Below, in pieces: positions 9,601 through 20,320 of a stretch of 64,000 nt of DNA. Position numbers and translations under genes: made by a program. Each line of letters begins with the position of its first letter. The stretch's first letter is position 1. The stretch comes from Mycoemilia scoparia (taxonomy: Eukaryota > Kickxellomycota > Kickxellomycetes > Kickxellales > Kickxellaceae). Below the pieces are notes generated by a model that was given only the letters and a program-made list of their open reading frames with translations, made no database searches and was not told the DNA's origin. The stretch spans positions 21,717 to 85,716 of the forward strand of contig JANBPU010000057.1 of assembly GCA_027575805.1 (NCBI GenBank). The letters run 5' to 3'.

Positions 9601-11362
9601 TGGTGAATTCGAGAAGGTTTGGGAAGTAATGGCCCAGGAATTTTAAACTTATCAGCGTTGAAAGAAAGACCACGGGAACCATCCAAAACAGCATCAGGGC
9701 AATGGTCATTAGGACCTCGGCAAACCCGCGAATCCATTTTACTGAGGTTGACCGCCAAATGTTTTGCCAGACGATGGCCCGTGGCTCCTCGGCCAGTCTC
9801 ACAACCATCATATTGGGCTGGGAATGCAGCTGGATGGAGGCAACGATGTGGGCATCAACAGACCGCTTCAGCGTTACAAAGGCAACATGGGACATTCCGC
9901 GCTTTTCTGGGTTTAGACGATAGCGGGTCACGTTTATATCAGCTTCCATGAACAGCTTTTGTAGCTTTACAAGCTTATTCTGGATGCGCGCTCTCTTTTT
10001 TCTGGCCAGCCAGCTGAGGGTTCTGAGCTTACTCTGCTCTTGCTTCTGTTCGGCTGCATTGCTTAGGTATGCCCTTCCGTCATCAACAGCAGTTTCTGTT
10101 GTAGCAGTGACAACGGACTCGGGATCGGTGGTAACCATCTGGGATGTCGGGCAATCCGCGGTGCCTCTCTCAGTGGCATTGGCGCTGCAGCCATCCTCCA
10201 TGGCTTTCAGCTCTTTTGTATCGGACCACCTCTTTGGGGTGAACGGTCTGAATGGCGTGCGGCTGGAAGGATCCAGCGGGGCTGTTGAGCCTTCCGACTC
10301 GGGAGGAGGCGACTCCTTTGTTGGATGCTTCCACTCGTGGAGCATCTCATTTAGTCTCTTTCTGCTGTTTTCGCTCGGGTCAAGGGCCAGCGAGTAGATA
10401 TCGGATGGGTTGTAATCAGGCTTCTTGACAATGTTTCTTAAACGGTGAGAAAACTCTCTTTCGAGCTTTTTGAGATACTTTGTCCTGTTTTTCAGGTACT
10501 TCAGGATCTTGTTGCCGGATGGGCATACATAAATGCGCTCTATGGGGCCGACATTCATGCGGGCCAGAAAGCGCTTAAGGACACGGCTGTTCCGGAGGGG
10601 GTGGGGAAGCCGGGTGAGCATTAACGTTCGGGCAGGGATCGAGTGGCGGGTGTAGAGAAGAAAGTGCCACCGCAGGGATATGACGTGCAGTGTAAACCGG
10701 TCAAGGCTGTATATTGTGATTATTGAGAATATGTACACGCCAAACACATGGACGATTCCGTACGGCGTGTTGCGAGGCACATCCCTGAGGGGCGAGTCGA
10801 ATATGGACCCGTCATCATTGGAATCGCCCAGCTCATGCCACTTGTGATTGACGGGCACGATCATCACAAGCGAAAAGGCGCCCATCAGCAAAAATATATA
10901 AATACACAGCCTCCAGAACCGCATATAGATCAGTGAATCCAGCCCCAGAGTTTGCAAGATAAACTCGTCAGATGTCTTGACCACGGTCCATATCCACCCA
11001 AAATATGACTTTGGCAGCTTCAGGGGCTTTGTTCTATCCAAGCGGATCCGTGGGGAGTACAGGTCCGGAAACTTTGGTCTCAGCCACGAAAATACTATAA
11101 TACAGGCGCTGCCGAGAAAGAATGCGGTGAGAATTTGTGTGATAGCATCTATTTTGTTTGAATCGAAATACGGGCCGGTCCCCGCTACGTTTCCTGGATC
11201 GAAGAGCAGCGACAAGCCCAAGTGGTTCCCATTATCTATACTCGAAGTTTGGTCAGCAGCGCCACCACTACTGCTGGATGCCGTTACAATGGCACTGTGT
11301 GTTTCTGAAACTGTTTGGGATGGCGCTGTGGTCGGCGTTGGCGTGGAAAAGGGAGTAGACAT
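6692..11362 (-). CDS. CSC1/OSCA-like (RSN1/DUF221) calcium-permeable stress-gated channel
   Basis: One uninterrupted 1556-codon frame reads on the minus strand, with the ATG at 11362. The order of parts matches the CSC1/RSN1/TMEM63 family. There is a first membrane helix at about residues 76-95, then two further helices in the N-terminal RSN1 region (about 150-172, with FWRLCIYIFLLMGAFSL, and 200-222). A cytosolic PHM7-type domain follows at about 245-520 (RTLMLTRLPHPLRNSRVLK, ERIYVCPSGNK, SHVAFVTLKR), interrupted by a charged insert. The multi-helix pore core lies at about 540-850. The family forms hyperosmolality- or tension-gated cation channels or lipid scramblases in the plasma membrane or endomembranes. 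The protein is about twice the usual 750-1000 residues, because of a roughly 700-residue Ser/Thr-rich cytoplasmic tail with one ordered island (LLPYMELYAFPQEP, near 1130) that may be the family's C-terminal extra domain. No introns are seen. Confidence 0.93.
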   Translation of the reverse strand: MSTPFSTPTPTTAPSQTVSETHSAIVTASSSSGGAADQTSSIDNGNHLGLSLLFDPGNVAGTGPYFDSNKIDAITQILTAFFLGSACIIVFSWLRPKFPDLYSPRIRLDRTKPLKLPKSYFGWIWTVVKTSDEFILQTLGLDSLIYMRFWRLCIYIFLLMGAFSLVMIVPVNHKWHELGDSNDDGSIFDSPLRDVPRNTPYGIVHVFGVYIFSIITIYSLDRFTLHVISLRWHFLLYTRHSIPARTLMLTRLPHPLRNSRVLKRFLARMNVGPIERIYVCPSGNKILKYLKNRTKYLKKLEREFSHRLRNIVKKPDYNPSDIYSLALDPSENSRKRLNEMLHEWKHPTKESPPPESEGSTAPLDPSSRTPFRPFTPKRWSDTKELKAMEDGCSANATERGTADCPTSQMVTTDPESVVTATTETAVDDGRAYLSNAAEQKQEQSKLRTLSWLARKKRARIQNKLVKLQKLFMEADINVTRYRLNPEKRGMSHVAFVTLKRSVDAHIVASIQLHSQPNMMVVRLAEEPRAIVWQNIWRSTSVKWIRGFAEVLMTIALMLFWMVPVVFLSTLISLKFLGHYFPNLLEFTNHNRFIRSLLSYTLPSLILTIFLTILPKIQRGFVIFAGARTLVDVDRHVLHRNFIFLVVNIILIFSMSGTIFSSVANLFESPGEVGERLVSALPNVATWFTVYTMLYGAGYQVLKLLQLKGVCRWIWFRWLARSPRDFSELMRPIYLDWGALYPWPMLFFWICITYSCLSPIILLMGIIYFMVGLFIQKYLILYSWYNRYESAGLHWRTVLVWLVIGVIFFQLVMLGFFAVSTSKYYTAPLIFPVLFTLIYLIYRVPKLRNLMYTVPVQLTREVEYHRRKIVKDVCSSIPSAGSGYASRISRYNTLASLANSFVYTTGPGAETAQDTYGRSSAISNNLNKAQHSHGRSMSYAQTYPIKNVAISKSTTMSVGTAAHSGQPHTNSFNSPTRPAIYRPVTAKRTVSVANSSFGAASIKSRPRRQYRHRRSRSRLSKPPSTPIIPKRPPASKQVTELQKEIEESAERDFNKDKEPKTPSSHKDTPIGVEISKSRELNHKTDKNLFRAIAGILSKVLFYLHGDPAAGLLPYMELYAFPQEPVPSEWYDQAYDEEAEANQARHAIKGEKRPTMWQQFGPFVKLPIKWARSPIVYSKKLASALSWSNLSPFIKRTLKELIAIYEVPSFAFSMKRCNTADGEDMACCIDKDLDEAPQRNECISVSSPFPKSNSVGKSPSNRYTATRPNNTSVISPIPSNTKQSGVIFSEKETYIPRTPTPQSESISDSNNGPYLSLVHQRHSSGSKTPLETQSTYGLRKRKTAKSAIVQTNSRDSQLITGEDEEGFTDTSESDDEYGLAGAQLKEPQNSNRYYNAHALYQRQKQLQREIMSDLPMDANTRTFQARSDELPSGFQMGTTRTNFGQRPMTFMKGILDTTGLQYISPALIGTLPRLWLPPNQYKEPKSRLSKEEIASRISDTLSTSHRATKSAIKRLSISSDRKKSQKSSDSYSKIVLEDQTPSATPGPTSSLLSRTDKK

Positions 11363-13613
11363 TGGCTAAGGGAATGTGTCAATGCGTGGCTGCAATTCAC
11401 GGAAAAATCTAGCAATGATGTCTTTATATACGTATGTGCGTATGTATGCGAAGGTATATTCTGGTCAATGGCCCTGCTCCAATATGTGTGCGTGTGTGTG
11501 TAGGCGCAGGAGGTTAAATTGGCGTGGTTTTTGTGGCCAAGACACCAGGTGGCCTTGGCAAATGTACAGACGCACGCGAGCTCTTGGCGCTTCGAAGTTC
11601 CAAAAGGATGTCTGACAATATTGGACAAACCCCGCAACACAGGGAAGGCCGCGAAGAAGGAATTGGCGTATAGCAATTACAGAAATTATTACAAGAAAAG
11701 CAAAGAAGAGCCGAAATGGTAGAATGGATGCAACAAAAACAAATCGATGTTGATGGTGGTTGGGTTAAAAGGAAACCGCAAAGTGCATGTTCACTTTTGG
11801 CAGGGATGTGCGAAGGGTAGTAAACACAAAGTCCAGTGAACAGCTGACTGTATTAAGAAATAGTTTTATAAACAAAAATGTAACAAGCAAGGAAAGTGAT
11901 TTACCATGTAAAGGGCATTAAGCAGTTTATAACCTATTCCAAGGTAAGCAGTGAGGTGTCCTCATCTCCATGTATCCAGGAAGAATAGGTTCAAAAGCAG
12001 TGAAGGTGGCTGAGAGGCCAATTACTGCCTAATGACGATGATTTCTTCCAGCCCAACAGTTCATCCTATTTGACGGATTGTAGACGAGAGGACAAGAGAG
12101 TCCCAGAAATCCCTGCTGGATTTCAGCTGCTTGTTTTTTACTTTTAGCCTTGTGGGCCAATTGAGCCTTCTCTGCAATGTCGTAAAGGCTGCTCCCAATC
12201 GGACACATCATGCCCGTGGGAGCGCCGGCCTTTATTTACATGGAATCGTGGCCATTGATGGGATGGATAAAATATCTATTCTTCTGGATCTGCCTTCTGC
12301 CTTCTTTTCGATCGTTTGGCAGCGCTCAGACACCCCACCAAGTGAAGCAAGCCCCAATTTATGTCTTTAAAAAGTTCAAAGGTCCACAGCACCGTGTTCA
12401 TAAGGCCATTGACAGCCAAGCATTGTTGTTTGCGAAGTAGTCGATGCATATGTATGGCGAAACTATATTTTGCGCCATTTCATTCTACGAAGCAGCTCGA
12501 TAGGCCACAAACAATTGCCTTGATATTAGTGTGGCAGTCTGGCGTCAACTTTCTCTAACACGGTGCCAGGACTAACGTAATATCTGCCTTTTGGCTACAC
12601 AAGTATGGCGGGATTGTGATTTCCTGGTCCCTTTTTCTGGATGGGCTGGACAATGCTGGTTTGCCAGCACCTTACGTACCCAGCTTGGCATCAAGACAAG
12701 GGCTTGAACAAAGCAGATGCGATGAGGTCTCCTATGGACTGCGTGTGTATTAGCCTGGCCCCTTTATTTTGGGCGCTTTGTGTTCGCCTGACCAAATTCC
12801 GCATCCGACCAAATAAAAGCTGTCAGTCAGCTTGGCCTCGTTGAAGCATAGGCATGGCCAATTAATATCTTATCCTAGAAAGCTGTGATGGCAACTCTTC
12901 TTGCCTGCTTGTGGGTCCGGCATTGACTGTATAATGTTAATAGAATCTCACTACCAAAATGTTGAGTTGCAAGTGTTTCCATACTTTTACAAATCAACTG
13001 TATCCATAATAATGATGATTAAGCATTTTATTACTCCTAGAGAGGAAGCTGTATGCAACATACACATATAATTGTATAATTGTATCCATAATAACTACGC
13101 TAAACCGATTTATAGATCCGATTTTGTTCAACACAGAATGATATTGGTTAAAATCATAGGCAGGCACCAAAGAATTTTGAATAAGCACATGATGGGGGGT
13201 TTCAGCCTATCAGAGGTGAAGAGTGATATGAACTTTTGAGTTTGATTCACTAAAAAATAGCTAATCAAAATCAAAAGAAAATCCGTTGACTAACGATAAG
13301 CACAACATAAGGCGGCGAAATCGCCGAAGCAATTCCAATAATCACAAGCAAGTGAGCATGAAGATGTCCTCAGTGTGTTGGGGAAGAAAAATCTCACTAC
13401 TGTTGATAGTGTATAGAGGAGGATATTACACGGATCTTGAGAGGCTCAGGCCATTTCTCTCTCTCTCTTATTTTCTCTTTCCTATTTTTTATTTTCAAGC
13501 TTTTGGTCTTTGGTGTCCGGTACGTCTATTTGACTACCTGTGTGTGCGCGCGCATTATTAGCCCTTCTGTTGTCTCCCGTCCTTATTCATATTAGATCCA
13601 TTTATAGCTGCAG
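11363..13613. other. Intergenic region with divergent promoters
   Basis: About 2.2 kb between the divergent channel gene (-) and the UPS2-like gene (+). Only short frames without coding character are present. A pyrimidine tract (ctctctctctcttattttctctttcc, about 13456-13482) shortly upstream of the UPS2-like gene is a typical fungal core-promoter feature. A 14-base direct repeat, tgtatccataataa, occurs near 12998 and again near 13081. Nothing else is recognised. Confidence 0.4.
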
Positions 13614-13720
13614 GTGAGTGGCGAAGTGAGCTATATTCTTTATATTCCACCTTTCATTTATATCCGTACTTGCGATTTAAGGCCAAATCTCTAACGGCCC
13701 TCCAATTTCAAATTCCGCAG
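13614..13720 (+). other. Probable 5'UTR intron of the UPS2-like gene
   Basis: A consensus donor (GCAG|GTGAGT, GT at 13614) pairs with an acceptor (TTCCGCAG, AG at 13719-13720) eleven bases before the start codon at 13731. The 107-nt length is in the range of the other introns in this window. The call rests on splice signals only. Confidence 0.5.
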
Positions 13721-13730
13721 AGTTTAGAAA

Positions 13731-14291
13731 ATGCGTTTTTTTGAGGCCACTCACAAGTACCCTTTCGATTGGGAGACAGTGTCCCTGGCCAGCTTCCGCA
13801 AGTACCCAAATGACAAAACGCCGCATGTACAGCATGTCGAGGTACTTAACCAGGAGATTGATCCAGAGACTGGAGTCTTAAAGACTGAGCGGCTTATCAT
13901 GGTCAAGCAAAATGCACCAAGGTTGATGATGAAGCTCCTTGGCGGCAGCGATTCTTCGTATGTGCTTGAGTACAGCGAGGTTGATCCAAGGGACAAGACC
14001 TTGACCATGCACAGCACCAACCTCACCTTCAGCAATTTGCTGACAGTTGGCGAAAAGATCGTGTACAAGCCCGATCCAGAAGACACCAAGAACTCAACAT
14101 TGTTTGCGCAGAGCGCAAAGCTTAGCGCCGACGGTGTACTGTCGAGGTTCTCAAGTTACATTGAAGAGACCTGCCTCAAGCGGTTCCATGACAATGCGTT
14201 GGTAGGAAAGCTTGGGCTAGAGCAGGTCCTCCACAAAATACTCGCGGAAAAGAGGCAGGAGAGAGGCGGCGCCGGAAATATGGCTGCGTAA
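13731..14291 (+). CDS. UPS2: UPS2-like PRELI/MSF1-domain phospholipid-transfer protein
   Basis: A 186-residue protein that is almost entirely one PRELI/MSF1 domain. It begins at the extreme N terminus with the family pattern (F..THKYPFDWETV..ASFRKYPN) and continues through the diagnostic segment with VDPRDKTLTMHSTNLTF and the C-terminal helix (RFHDNALVGKLGLEQVL). The pattern is closer to yeast Ups2/Ups3 than to Ups1 or SLMO. Ups2 proteins act in the mitochondrial intermembrane space bound to Mdm35. There they move phosphatidylserine between the membranes and so influence phosphatidylethanolamine and cardiolipin levels. Length fits the family. There is no cleavable presequence, as is usual for the small Mdm35-dependent import substrates. 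The coding region has no intron, but a 5'UTR intron is likely. The UPS2-versus-UPS3 assignment is an inference. Confidence 0.92.
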   Translation: MRFFEATHKYPFDWETVSLASFRKYPNDKTPHVQHVEVLNQEIDPETGVLKTERLIMVKQNAPRLMMKLLGGSDSSYVLEYSEVDPRDKTLTMHSTNLTFSNLLTVGEKIVYKPDPEDTKNSTLFAQSAKLSADGVLSRFSSYIEETCLKRFHDNALVGKLGLEQVLHKILAEKRQERGGAGNMAA

Positions 14292-14773
14292 ATGCCGAGA
14301 GAACATATGTAACAAAGTCCTAAGAGTTGGCAGCAGCCAAGCCCATATCTAGGCAGCTGGAGCTTCTGATTCGCTGGCGCCTTTGCTGGACCACACGATG
14401 ATATTACTCTAAATAACCGCCCCGTCCTGATGTCAGCATCTCCCCATAAGCACTAACCTGCTCTTCACCTCCACACTACCATTCACAATTCCCGCCATCA
14501 ATTCACTCCCTGCATTTTCTCTACAAAGCCTCCACCACTCAAAACCCTGAGCGGCTTGCTGCAAGTCAAGCATGTCCTGCTTCCTGCATACCAGCAATAT
14601 ATCCAAGATAGTGTGGCAGCAGTAGTAATAGCGTTGCCTTAGAATATCATGGCCGAGGCTTCTATTGTAATGCCTCTGCTTGGTACTTTCAAGAATAGAA
14701 TGTTTTGTATACTGTATATTTTTTTGATAATACAAAAGGTACAGAAATGTGTGGTTTTTCTAGTAAGGTTTTA
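14292..14773. other. Convergent intergenic spacer between UPS2-like and KIN17
   Basis: A 480-bp spacer between two 3' ends. It has A/T-rich stretches near 14700-14775 suitable for polyadenylation. No gene or repeat is recognised. Confidence 0.4.
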
Positions 14774-16070
14774 TTATATTGGTGATCTTGATCTTCTATA
14801 GCCGGCCCTGTGTCTATCAGTGCTCGACCGTCTTTGTGGTGATGGCGAGCGGGATCGTCCGCGATGGGCCCTGTGGTGACTGCTACTGCCATTGTTGCTA
14901 CTGCTGTGGTAATGGCTGTATCCTGATCTGTGCTGCAGCTGTTTCTGCTTTCTTTTTTGCTCCTCTAAAACGATCTCTTCTACGGCACTTCTTGGTCTGG
15001 CATTGACACCGTTGCCTGAATGATCCTTTTTGGGAGCTTGGGTGTCCTTACTCGATTTTTTCAAGGATGCAAATGGATCTACCTTCTTTGGCCTCCCTGA
15101 TGAGTCAGTGGATGGCTTGTTCAGCTGTTTTAATGGGGTCGTCGTTTTTATGTTCTTTTTAAATACATTAGAAAGCCCAGGCTTAGACGCATTGCTTCCA
15201 ATCTTAGTGGTCATTTTAAGCTTAATGGTTTCTCCATCCTTTGATCTTTTGAGCTCTGTGAATTCCTATATTACAGAAATAATAAGAAAATACAATTAAA
15301 GCGGTGTATAACAATGTTTAGGGGATTATATTGGGTATAAATTATTATTATTGTTATTAGGTCAAGTAACTACTTACTGGTTGGGATGAGCCCTCAGGGC
15401 CTTTCTCTCTTTGCGAAGCCCTCTCTATCTGTTCATTTAAGAGCTTTTTCTCTCTCTCCTCATCGTCCATGGTTTGCCTTTCCTTTTTCTTGATTGCCTC
15501 TCTTCTGGCCAAGGCTGCAGGGCTATTATCTATCCATTGTATAAACCACCCTCTTTCTGTCTCGTCGACATGGCAAATGCCGCTCTTTCCAAGGTGCTTC
15601 ACAAAATCCGTAAGCGTATCCCAGTGAGTAGAATTCATGTGCATGTGCTGCCGATCTGCCACAATTTCCTGGTAAACCTGGTTAGCCAAGACTCTAGTGG
15701 TACCGTATCTTCGTGATAGGACTTTGACAAATTCATCCTGGAATTCTTTTGAAAAGCTCTCCATGAACTTTTCGGGTGAATCGGCAAACAGAGCCATTTG
15801 CCGCTGGTGAGACTCTGAAGCGCAGTGGCACTTGAACCCGTTTTCGTCACGACATTGTTTCTGGCACATCTGGCAATACCATCGCAACCTTTGCAAGCCC
15901 TTGGCCTATTCCATATAATATGCGTATCCAGATGCCGTAAGCACTTGATATTTGTATTGGTTGAGGCTGTAGTTTTCCATAACCAATTATGATATGGTGA
16001 TTCTGTATGAAATACCTACCTTCATACGATTAGCAATGGCCTTTGGGGTCAAAAAATCGCCTTTCCCCAT
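14774..16070 (-). CDS. KIN17: KIN17 DNA/RNA-binding protein, short form
   Basis: Three exons on the minus strand: 16070-16020, 15905-15378 and 15265-14774, all phase 0, giving 356 residues. Exon 1 encodes the diagnostic N terminus MGKGDFLTPKAIANRMK. Donors are GTAGGT and GTAAGT; acceptors are AATAG and TATAG. Exon 2 carries the C2H2 zinc finger (C28-x2-C31, H44-x5-H50) and the winged-helix Kin17 domain (ANQVYQEIVADRQHMHMNSTHW). KIN17 is a conserved nuclear protein that binds curved DNA and RNA and is linked to DNA replication, the damage response and the spliceosome. The C-terminal part is unusual: metazoan proteins of about 390 residues end in tandem SH3/KOW-like domains, whereas this one ends in a low-complexity Arg/Ser tail (RSRSPSPQRRSS). 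It is divergent from the sirtuin gene. Confidence 0.92.
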
Positions 16071-16452
16071 CTTGACTGCTAGATAATTACTTTTGTTGGT
16101 TTATATTGTGATTTTTTTTGTAGAAAATGGCATGTTCGGGCCATTTATTATGGCTAAATGGGCTTTGTCTTGGTATCCAGCTTTATGGGATTGTATCATG
16201 GATTTGTTCTCGCTCGTCCCTCCTTCCCCCCCTGATCGCTTCAACTTTCATGCCCAATGATGCTCTCAAAGGACCCAAAAAAGAAACCCAAAATATCAGT
16301 GGTGTGACCATCTCTTACTTTCACTTTTGCTTTATATACTTTCTTCGCCAGGAATTTGCTTCGCTTACGCCATTTTATCCATTAAACAAAAGCTATTGCA
16401 TCTTAATTTGAATATAAACTTTACAATTTGCCGAATTTTCAAGTACGAAAGT
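16071..16452. promoter_or_regulatory. Shared divergent promoter KIN17 / HST2-type sirtuin
   Basis: The two start codons are 382 bp apart and point away from each other, so this stretch must hold both promoters and leaders. It contains a T-run (about 16110-16122) and a short pyrimidine-rich patch (ctcgctcgtccctccttccccccc, about 16206-16232). No specific factor site is claimed. Confidence 0.5.
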
Positions 16453-18564
<2,112 letters not shown>

Positions 18565-20320
18565 ATAGGTTTCAAGACCATCCTTTGAAAATATTAGACA
18601 CACAAAGCCCTGACACTCTCAACTATGCCGTTGTATTCGACTATTTAATATATAATCGTATATAATATCTTAATTTATTCTTTAGTGGTATTATTGCTTC
18701 TATAATAAAAACACCTAATATATATACACACACACCCGCACTAATGTCTGGGTCGCTGCACCAAAGCTTATATCCATGTGGACCGCTGTGCGGTTCTAGC
18801 AAAGGCTTTCAAGGCATTAGAGGAGCAAAGAATTGCATTAAAATTGACGTCTTTATGGCCAGAGCAATAAAATGAAGCAAATATGGCTGTGGAGGAATGG
18901 CATGCCCTCGGTCCGGCACCAAGTCAGAACCTGTTAATGTACCAGCACAAGGCGGTTTCTGATGCGGATTGTAATATGGGCAATTGTTTTTGAAGGGAGT
19001 CTATTTGCTAATAGACTGTGGCCACACATTTGGCAGGGATTGCTCCTATACTCGCTGGCCACCAAAGGCACCCCTCAAAAACCATGGCCCATATGAACAG
19101 CAGCCTACCATGGATATGGCTATATGGGTGAGATTCTGGATTAAAGGCGTCGTAGTACTCACTCAAATTAGCAGCATGGCAATGTTCTACAGACAAAAGA
19201 AAGTCATACGACTTTCTGTCAAAGGCCAGCAGCATATCGCATACTTCTGCATCAAAGCTTATGCCAGCATGCCTGGATGTGCTAGAGCGATGTGCTTACT
19301 AGAAAATGTGTTCAAGCTAGAAATTGCGTTGTAGCCTGAAGCACACATTCGCACAATAGCAAAAAGATGAGCTGGGCGTGGTGATATGCCAAGACCTAAT
19401 AAAAGACTGATTAGAATATTGATGGGGTTTGACACTGAAAAGGAGTGTAGCAAATACTCTGTATCCAGTTTGTGGGCAGAGTGCTAGAGTGTTTTTCAGC
19501 GAATTACAGCCATAACGGGTTGTCATTTTGAGCCTCTGTGTCCCTGAGGGGCATGGGCCCATATTATTGGTGGGTATACTTGGACCTGGATTCTGGCTTA
19601 TCCAATTGTCCCCACAGCTATTGCTCAGTGAAGCCGAAGGGTGTTTTCTATTGTATATTTGTGCCAAAAGTAACCAGAAGATCACGGCATCTCTTTGTGA
19701 GTGTTGCCATGCGTCCAGATGATGGAACCACAGCCGTGTACAGGAGCCTTGTCAAGGTAAGCCGGCTAGTGTGCTATACTAAAGCGATATTGTTTCCTTT
19801 GGCCGCCCCATAGCTCCCGCATGTATCACAAACTAGCTGTTTTCCCTGCATAAGCAAACTAGAGAATCCCTTTTAGTCCACTGATTTGACTCTACATACT
19901 GCTCTTTTCCTTATATATCAATCTGGCCCCTCTCTCTTTCCTATCTCGACTTCCACAAACATTCGATTCCATTTTTTCTATATCTTCCCATTATAAGCCT
20001 GGTGTCGTTGACCGACATAACCTTAGCAATCTATTTCAATATCTACTCTACATTTTGGAGGCGCGCTAAGCTCAGGCCCTATTGTACTTTAGCCTCTACC
20101 TTACTGTTCTTGTCCATCTTTATAGCCACTTACCATATATATGATCCATACCTTCCACGACTGGTCCAAATCCGCTTTGAGCCCTGTCAAATCTTAAGCC
20201 AAGCTGCCAGCCATAGCCCCGCCCACTCACATACACCTGCTTACAGCAGCCAGCGCATCCATTGATAGCAACATATACGTCCTAATATAACAATCCCAAA
20301 CCTTTGCATTGACCCTCAAT
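18565..20320. other. Intergenic region upstream of the NADPH oxidase gene
   Basis: About 1.75 kb without a recognisable gene. It contains one copy of the palindromic MITE-like family (18977-19091). Near its right end is a pyrimidine-rich segment (about 19900-19960, including cccctctctctttcc) followed by a C-rich leader that probably forms the oxidase promoter and 5'UTR. Open frames in the leader have no recognisable similarity. Confidence 0.4.
18977..19091. mobile_element. Palindromic MITE-like element, copy A
   Basis: The ends are inverted repeats: the left arm begins TGGGCAATTGTTTTTGAAG and the right arm read backwards begins TGGGCCATGGTTTTTGAGG. Both ends are flanked by TA, the target duplication typical of Tc1/mariner-type insertions. 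A second perfect 8-bp hairpin (GTCTATT...AATAGAC) lies just inside the left arm. The element is 115 bp with no coding capacity. It belongs with copies at 24789, 37893 and 56090. Confidence 0.65.

Noticed and set aside
20309..20320. NADPH oxidase start 12 bases upstream
   Set aside because: The upstream codon is TTG; the first ATG is at 20321 and has a proper leader.
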